Assembly (NCBI GenBank): GCA_958348565.1
Contig: CATVZP010000035.1
Location: 1-19,145 of the forward strand
DNA from: an uncultured Collinsella sp.
GTDB lineage: Bacteria > Actinomycetota > Coriobacteriia > Coriobacteriales > Coriobacteriaceae
Direction: 5' to 3'
Length of the DNA: 19,145 nucleotides
The notes under the pieces: model-generated
What the model was told of the DNA's origin: nothing
Databases searched by the model: none
The model's input: only the letters and a program-made list of their open reading frames with translations
Shown here: in pieces, positions 15,503 to 19,145 of the stretch
Layout of the letters: each line of letters starts with the position of its first letter
Position numbering within the stretch: position 1 is the first letter of the stretch
Made by a program: the position numbers and the translations under genes

Positions 15503-15817
15503 TTATGCAGCGGTGATCGAAATCTCCTGGTCGACACCCAGCAGCTGAACCACGCGCATCACCGGGGGCTGCACGTTAACGCAGCTAAAGCGCTTACCGT
15601 GGTCGACCGCGTGGTGTGCGGCGCCCACGAGCACGCCGATGCCCGTCGAATCGATGTAGCTCACCTGGGCAAAGTCGAGCTCAACGGCCTCAGTGGGCTG
15701 CTCGAGCGCCAGGTCGATGGCATTGCGCAGGCTATCGGCGTTAGAGATATCGATCTCGCCGGTCACCTTAATGGTGTAGAGCTCTGGCGTGGGGTTGGTG
15801 GAAATACCCAAATCCAT
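15503..15817 (-). CDS. STAS-domain protein, anti-sigma factor antagonist type
   Basis: A 104-residue single STAS domain of the SpoIIAA/RsbV type. The loop YIDSTGIGVL (54-63) includes the Asp-Ser-Thr-Gly motif, whose serine (Ser57) is phosphorylated by a partner anti-sigma kinase in known systems. Unphosphorylated antagonists bind the anti-sigma factor and free a sigma factor. The ATG has AAGGAG 7 bases upstream. It lies 51 bases after the aminotransferase gene and may be co-transcribed with it. No anti-sigma kinase, phosphatase or sigma factor gene is in the window, so its partner is elsewhere. Confidence 0.9.
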   Translation of the reverse strand: MDLGISTNPTPELYTIKVTGEIDISNADSLRNAIDLALEQPTEAVELDFAQVSYIDSTGIGVLVGAAHHAVDHGKRFSCVNVQPPVMRVVQLLGVDQEISITAA

Positions 15818-15868
15818 GTATACGCTCCTTTACGTATCGAAAGTGCGGATAGTACGGGAAGCCGCGCG

Positions 15869-17173
15869 TTAGGCGCGCTCGGCACGAGCAAGCTCAGCAG
15901 CGACGAGCTTGACGGCCAGCACCAGCACGTCGAGCGCGGCCTCCAGGTCCTCGACCGTGGGATAGCTCGGCGCGATGCGGATGTTGGTGTCGCGCGGGTC
16001 CTTGCCATAGGGCCAGGTAGCACCGGCCGGCGTGAGCTTGACGCCCAGGTCGGCGCAAAGCGCAGCAACCTTCTGGGCCGAGCCCTCGGGACCATCGAAG
16101 CTTACAAAGTAGCCGCCGCGGGGGTGCGTCCAGGTGGCGCAGCCCGTGTCGCCCAAGCCCTCGGTGAGCTTGCGCTCGACGGCCTCAAAGCGCGGGCGCA
16201 AGAACTCGGCATGCTTTTTCATGTGCTCCTTGACCGCCTCGATGGTGGGAAGGAAGCGCACGTGACGCAGCTGGTTGAGCTTATCGGCGCTGATAAGGCC
16301 GGCCTTCAGGCGCTTGGAGAACTCCGCGATGACCGCGGGGCTCGCACCGATAAAGCCGATGCCGGCGCCCGGGAAGGTGATCTTGGACGTCGAGGCAAAG
16401 GCCACCACGCGGTCCTCGGTGCCCGCCGCGCGAGCGAGGTCAAAGATGTTTGCGAGCTCGTCGGTCTCGTCGTACAGGTCGTGCACGCAGTAGGCGTTGT
16501 CCCAGAAGATGCGGAAATCGGGCGCGGCCGTGGGCATCTCGACCAGGCGGCGCACAGTGTCCTCGCTAAAGGTAATGCCCGTGGGGTTGGAATACTTGGG
16601 CACGCACCAGATACCCTTGATGGAATCGTCGGCGGCAACGAGGCGCTCGATCTCGTCCATGTCGGGGCCGTTGTCGGTCATCGCGACGGGGACGTTCTCG
16701 ATACCCAGGTCGGCGGTGATGCCAAAGTGGCGATCGTAGCCGGGAACGGGGCACAGGAACTTGACCTTCTTGCCGTCGTGCGCGGCCTCGTAGGCGTCCC
16801 AGGGCTCGCTGCCGCACGAGCCGCAACGCCAGAACATGCCGGCGATGTCATGCTCGATCAGCAGGCTCGACGAACCCAGCACGAGCGTCTGCTCGGCGGG
16901 GCAGCCCAGGAACTCCCCTGCCAACTTGCGTGCCGAAGGAATACCCTCGAAGCAGCCGTAGTTGGAACAATCGACGTTACCATCGTGCAGATCGGCGTCG
17001 GCATTGAGGATATCGAGCATGGGGCGCGAGATGTCCACCTGGGAGGGCGACGGCTTGCCGCGGGCCATATCGAGCGCCAGGCCCTTGGCCTTGACCTCGG
17101 CGACCTCGGCTTTGAGCGCCTCGATGGCGGCATCGAGTTCGGTGGTTTCCATCTTCTGGTAGATCGTCTGCAT
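15869..17173 (-). CDS. Aminotransferase, aspartate aminotransferase subgroup Ic type
   Basis: A 434-residue PLP enzyme of fold type I. Signs are MARGKPSPSQVDISRP near the N-terminus (typical of the actinobacterial subgroup Ic), NYGCFEGIPSARKLAGEFLG, YSNPTG (195-199), the DNAY motif (225-228), the PLP lysine Lys264 in STSKITFPGAG, and a conserved Arg in TNIRIAPSYP that binds the substrate carboxylate. It probably moves the amino group between aspartate or another amino acid and 2-oxoglutarate in the cytoplasm; the exact substrate is not certain. The ATG at 17173 has AAAGG about 9 bases upstream. A second in-frame ATG at residue 8 lacks a ribosome site. Confidence 0.9.
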   Translation of the reverse strand: MQTIYQKMETTELDAAIEALKAEVAEVKAKGLALDMARGKPSPSQVDISRPMLDILNADADLHDGNVDCSNYGCFEGIPSARKLAGEFLGCPAEQTLVLGSSSLLIEHDIAGMFWRCGSCGSEPWDAYEAAHDGKKVKFLCPVPGYDRHFGITADLGIENVPVAMTDNGPDMDEIERLVAADDSIKGIWCVPKYSNPTGITFSEDTVRRLVEMPTAAPDFRIFWDNAYCVHDLYDETDELANIFDLARAAGTEDRVVAFASTSKITFPGAGIGFIGASPAVIAEFSKRLKAGLISADKLNQLRHVRFLPTIEAVKEHMKKHAEFLRPRFEAVERKLTEGLGDTGCATWTHPRGGYFVSFDGPEGSAQKVAALCADLGVKLTPAGATWPYGKDPRDTNIRIAPSYPTVEDLEAALDVLVLAVKLVAAELARAERA

Positions 17174-17215
17174 GGGGTGCGACCTTTCGCGAAGCGGTAC
17201 GTTGCAGTTCGTCTA

Positions 17216-17221
17216 AGTATA
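17216..17221 (-). promoter_or_regulatory. Candidate -10 box of the aminotransferase gene
   Basis: TATACT on the minus strand lies about 43 bases before the start codon. Both this site and the tatA -10 read CTATACTT followed by a GAC/AGAC context, suggesting the same promoter type. The -35 is poor. Confidence 0.45.
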
Positions 17222-17323
17222 GACCGCCACCGCCGCAACGTTATGAAGCCGTGATAGATTAAGTCCATCGCAATAAATTACGAATCGCCGCGCATGGCGG
17301 CATGGGGCGCCCAAGGAGGCACT

Positions 17324-17578
17324 ATGGAGTACGGATCGTTCCAGGCCGAGGAATTCGGCGACCTGCAGCGCCTGGTCGATGGACTGTTTTACGACCGCCA
17401 CGCCATCGACCGCCTGGATCTGATCGTACAGGCCGAGATCTTGGATCTGGCGCCCGATCTCATGGAGATCGTCAACCTGCTACCGCCCGGCTATTACAAC
17501 CGCCAGTCACTTTGTGACCAGCTCAACTCGGCCCTTGCCGCCCACGGCTGGGGCGCCGTCTACGGCACCGTGGAATAA
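17324..17578 (+). CDS. Small conserved-looking protein of unknown function (84 residues)
   Basis: I do not recognise a named family. The ATG at 17324 has AAGGAGG just 4-5 bases upstream, a strong site. The protein is acidic and mostly helical in appearance, with EILDLAPDLMEIVNLLPPGYYNR in its middle split by a Pro-Pro-Gly and Tyr-Tyr turn, and no membrane segment or cysteine motif. It is divergent from the aminotransferase gene across about 150 bases. An extended -10-like TGATAGATT (17252-17260) may be its promoter. Good ribosome site and normal codon use argue that it is real. The stop codon is followed within two bases by a 27-bp repeat unit. Confidence 0.75.
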   Translation: MEYGSFQAEEFGDLQRLVDGLFYDRHAIDRLDLIVQAEILDLAPDLMEIVNLLPPGYYNRQSLCDQLNSALAAHGWGAVYGTVE

Positions 17579-17580
17579 GC

Positions 17581-17607
17581 CTAGTCATTGGGGACGTTCT
17601 TAAACGA
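17581..17607. repeat. Single 27-bp repeat unit
   Basis: It matches the unit at 7591-7617 with one difference. It begins two bases after the stop codon of the small gene at 17324-17578. No inverted partner follows, so it is a solo or decayed copy. Confidence 0.75.
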
Positions 17608-17623
17608 CCAGTTGAGGGGCTGT

Positions 17624-17849
17624 GTGCAAATAATGGCAAATATGAGTACTGTTACCTTTTTAGTGGCAGCGATTTTGGATCAAAATCTGCTTATTTAATT
17701 CCACAAGGCCTGTTCCGAACGAACTCCTCGATTTCTTTCAATCCGGAGTCGGCCCGTTAATGTACAGAATACATTTATTTGTTCATTATTTTTCGCACAT
17801 AAAATGAAACGCCGTTTGTGACAGTACTCACAAACGGCGTTTTTTGCAC
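17624..17849. repeat. 226-bp inverted-repeat element (copy 2, diverged)
   Basis: The left arm 17624-17652 differs from the 1716-1744 arm at two of 29 positions. The right arm 17821-17849 keeps the outer GTTTTTTGCAC and inner ACAGTACTCA, but eight central bases are replaced. Just inside the left arm both copies share AGTNGCAGCG-NTTTT. The middle is AT-rich and has no convincing gene. With the adjoining 27-bp unit and terminator it fills most of the gene-free stretch 17579-17935; I saw nothing more in 17850-17935. Confidence 0.65.
17807..17845 (+). terminator. Intrinsic terminator-like hairpin at the end of the element
   Basis: A 15-bp perfect stem (17807-17821 with 17828-17842) encloses loop CAGTAC and is followed by six T (17840-17845, partly in the stem). 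This would end plus-strand transcription coming from the small gene at 17324. A-rich sequence on its left side (17801-17809) gives some T on the minus strand as well, so it may partly stop nhaA transcripts. Confidence 0.7.
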
Positions 17850-17935
17850 ACGGGGGTGTCTGACGGGTAGCCAATACCGCCCGGGTCCGCGTTTTGACCG
17901 CACCCAAAACGGGTCTGGTACCTATTATTACGCCC

Positions 17936-19145
17936 TTACTCGTCCTTGGGCGCGGGGTGTTTGCAGACCACGCTCATGTAGATCATGCCGAGCACGGCAG
18001 CGGTGACCGAACCGGCAAGGATGGCGGCCTTGGCAGCCAGAACCTCAAACTGGGCCGTCGGGAAGGCAAGGCCGCTGATGAGGATCGACATGGTGAAGCC
18101 GATGCCGCCCAGAATGCCCACACCGGCAATCATGTGCCAGTTGACATTGTGCGGCAGCTCGCAGACCCTGAACTTAACCAGGGCAAACGTCATGCCAAAG
18201 ATACCGATCGGCTTGCCCAGCAGCATGCCAAAGTACACGCCGAGCGTCACTGGGTCGGTGAGCAGCGTGCTCATGTCCACACCCACTAGGCGAACCTGTG
18301 CGTTCACGAACGCAAAGATCGGCAGAATCACAAAGTTGACCGGCGTGGAGATCAGACGCTCCATGCGGATGAGCGGCGGGGTCACGCGGTGCATGACGCG
18401 CTCGACCCTGGTGGTCGAGACGGTAAAGTCATGCTGGCCCAAGATATGCGCCTCGTCGTCGTAGCGGTCATCGAGCAGCGGCAGGCACTCGCCCAACCAA
18501 TCGGTGAGGCTATCGAGCTTGACGCCGCACTTGGCCGGAATGGTAAAGGCCAGGATGACGCCGGCGAGCGTGGCATGTACACCGCTCTTGAACATGCAGA
18601 ACCACAACAGCAGGCCCAGTACCGAATACGGGGCGAGGCGGTAATGCTGCGTCTTGTTGAGCCACACGAGCGCGCAGGTCACCAGCGCGGCGGCGCCCAA
18701 CCAAAACGGATTGGGGCTCTGACCGTAGAAGATGGCGATGGCGGCGATGGAGATGAGGTCATCGGCGATGGCGAGCGTCGAGAAGAACACGCGCACGCCG
18801 TTGGGCACGCGGTTGCCCAAAAGCGACAGCACGCCCAGCGCAAAGGCAATATCGGTTGCCATGGGGATGGCCCAACCGTTGCGGGCGCCGGCATGGTTAA
18901 AGATCAGGTAGATGCAGGCAGGAACGACGACGCCGCCCACGGCCGCCAGCATGGGAAGCATGGCCTGACGCGGATTCTTGAGCTCGCCGACCGTCATCTC
19001 GTACTTAAGCTCAATGCCCACCAACAAAAAGAAAATCGCCATGAGGAAGTCATTGACGAAAAGCTCAACGGTGAGACCGGCCGTAAGGTCGCCCAGACCC
19101 ACATACAGCGGGGTCTCCAAAAAGTGATGGATGGCCTCGTAGGCA
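17936..19145 (-). CDS. nhaA: Na+/H+ antiporter NhaA, N-terminus beyond the window
   Basis: At least 402 residues of a cytoplasmic-membrane antiporter that expels sodium in exchange for protons. It matches the NhaA family: FLETPLYVGLGD near the cut end, LMAIFFLLVGIELKYEM, GWAIPMATDIAFALGVLSLLGNR with the functional Asp of helix IV, TLAIADDLISIAAIAIFYG with the Asp-Asp ion-binding pair, and KSGVHATLAGVI. The reading frame continues past position 19145 (AYEAIHHF precedes the Leu codon at 19120), so a TTG at 19120 is not the true start and the gene is partial at its 5' end. The C-terminal half holds the usual GIGFTMSILISGLAF segment. A loop with LLDDRYDDEAHILGQ is common in longer actinobacterial NhaA. 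Confidence 0.95.
   Translation of the reverse strand, partial: AYEAIHHFLETPLYVGLGDLTAGLTVELFVNDFLMAIFFLLVGIELKYEMTVGELKNPRQAMLPMLAAVGGVVVPACIYLIFNHAGARNGWAIPMATDIAFALGVLSLLGNRVPNGVRVFFSTLAIADDLISIAAIAIFYGQSPNPFWLGAAALVTCALVWLNKTQHYRLAPYSVLGLLLWFCMFKSGVHATLAGVILAFTIPAKCGVKLDSLTDWLGECLPLLDDRYDDEAHILGQHDFTVSTTRVERVMHRVTPPLIRMERLISTPVNFVILPIFAFVNAQVRLVGVDMSTLLTDPVTLGVYFGMLLGKPIGIFGMTFALVKFRVCELPHNVNWHMIAGVGILGGIGFTMSILISGLAFPTAQFEVLAAKAAILAGSVTAAVLGMIYMSVVCKHPAPKDE

Noticed and set aside
15470..17254. A 594-codon plus-strand open frame opposite the aminotransferase and STAS genes
   Set aside because: Antisense to two recognised genes, no family signature, same composition effect.
17936..19120. 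Taking TTG at 19120 as the nhaA start
   Set aside because: The frame stays open to the window edge and the upstream residues (AYEAIHHF) match the NhaA family just before LETP, so the gene is cut by the window.

Overview
The window looks like a piece of chromosome from a high-GC anaerobic actinobacterium of the class Coriobacteriia, most likely Collinsella or a close relative. This is an inference from GC-rich third codon positions, an archaeal-type topoisomerase I, the tmk-holB-ricT order, Tat and HypAB genes side by side, and several short palindromic intergenic repeat families. No rRNA, tRNA, CRISPR array, intact insertion sequence or prophage was seen. Nearly all genes lie on the minus strand; only two small genes (9013-10059 and 17324-17578) are on the plus strand.

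Left part (1-3077): a lone solute-binding lipoprotein with a clear intrinsic terminator after it and a long GC-rich leader before it. Next comes a 215-bp element with perfect 29-bp inverted ends, then a probable DUF559/Vsr-fold protein.

Replication and RNA-processing cluster (3089-7501, minus): thymidylate kinase, DNA polymerase III delta' subunit, RicT/PSP1 protein and a ComF-type phosphoribosyltransferase, tightly packed. The DUF559-like gene is appended at the 3' end. The tmk-holB-ricT order is also known from Bacillus.

Middle (7502-10200): two palindromic repeat families, a Tat-type lipoprotein with a class A beta-lactamase fold, and a divergent zinc-ribbon membrane protein with a palindrome over its promoter.

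Tat, nickel and topoisomerase cluster (10223-15349, minus): tatA-tatC-hypA-hypB-topA, with gaps of no more than 55 bases. TatAC exports folded proteins. HypA and HypB load nickel into enzymes such as [NiFe] hydrogenase, which are typical Tat cargo. TopA is the archaeal-like type IA enzyme with four zinc modules and a lysine-rich tail.

Right part (15503-19145): a STAS anti-anti-sigma-like protein behind a subgroup Ic aspartate aminotransferase, a divergent 84-residue protein of unknown function, a second copy of the long inverted-repeat element that ends in a strong terminator-like hairpin, and the 3' part of nhaA, which runs off the right edge.

The core genes are ordinary housekeeping genes. 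The least explained content is intergenic: three repeat families (29-bp arms with a variable middle; a 27-bp unit; a 17-bp stem with a 29-nt loop), each present at least twice in 19 kb. I found no convincing new multi-gene system.
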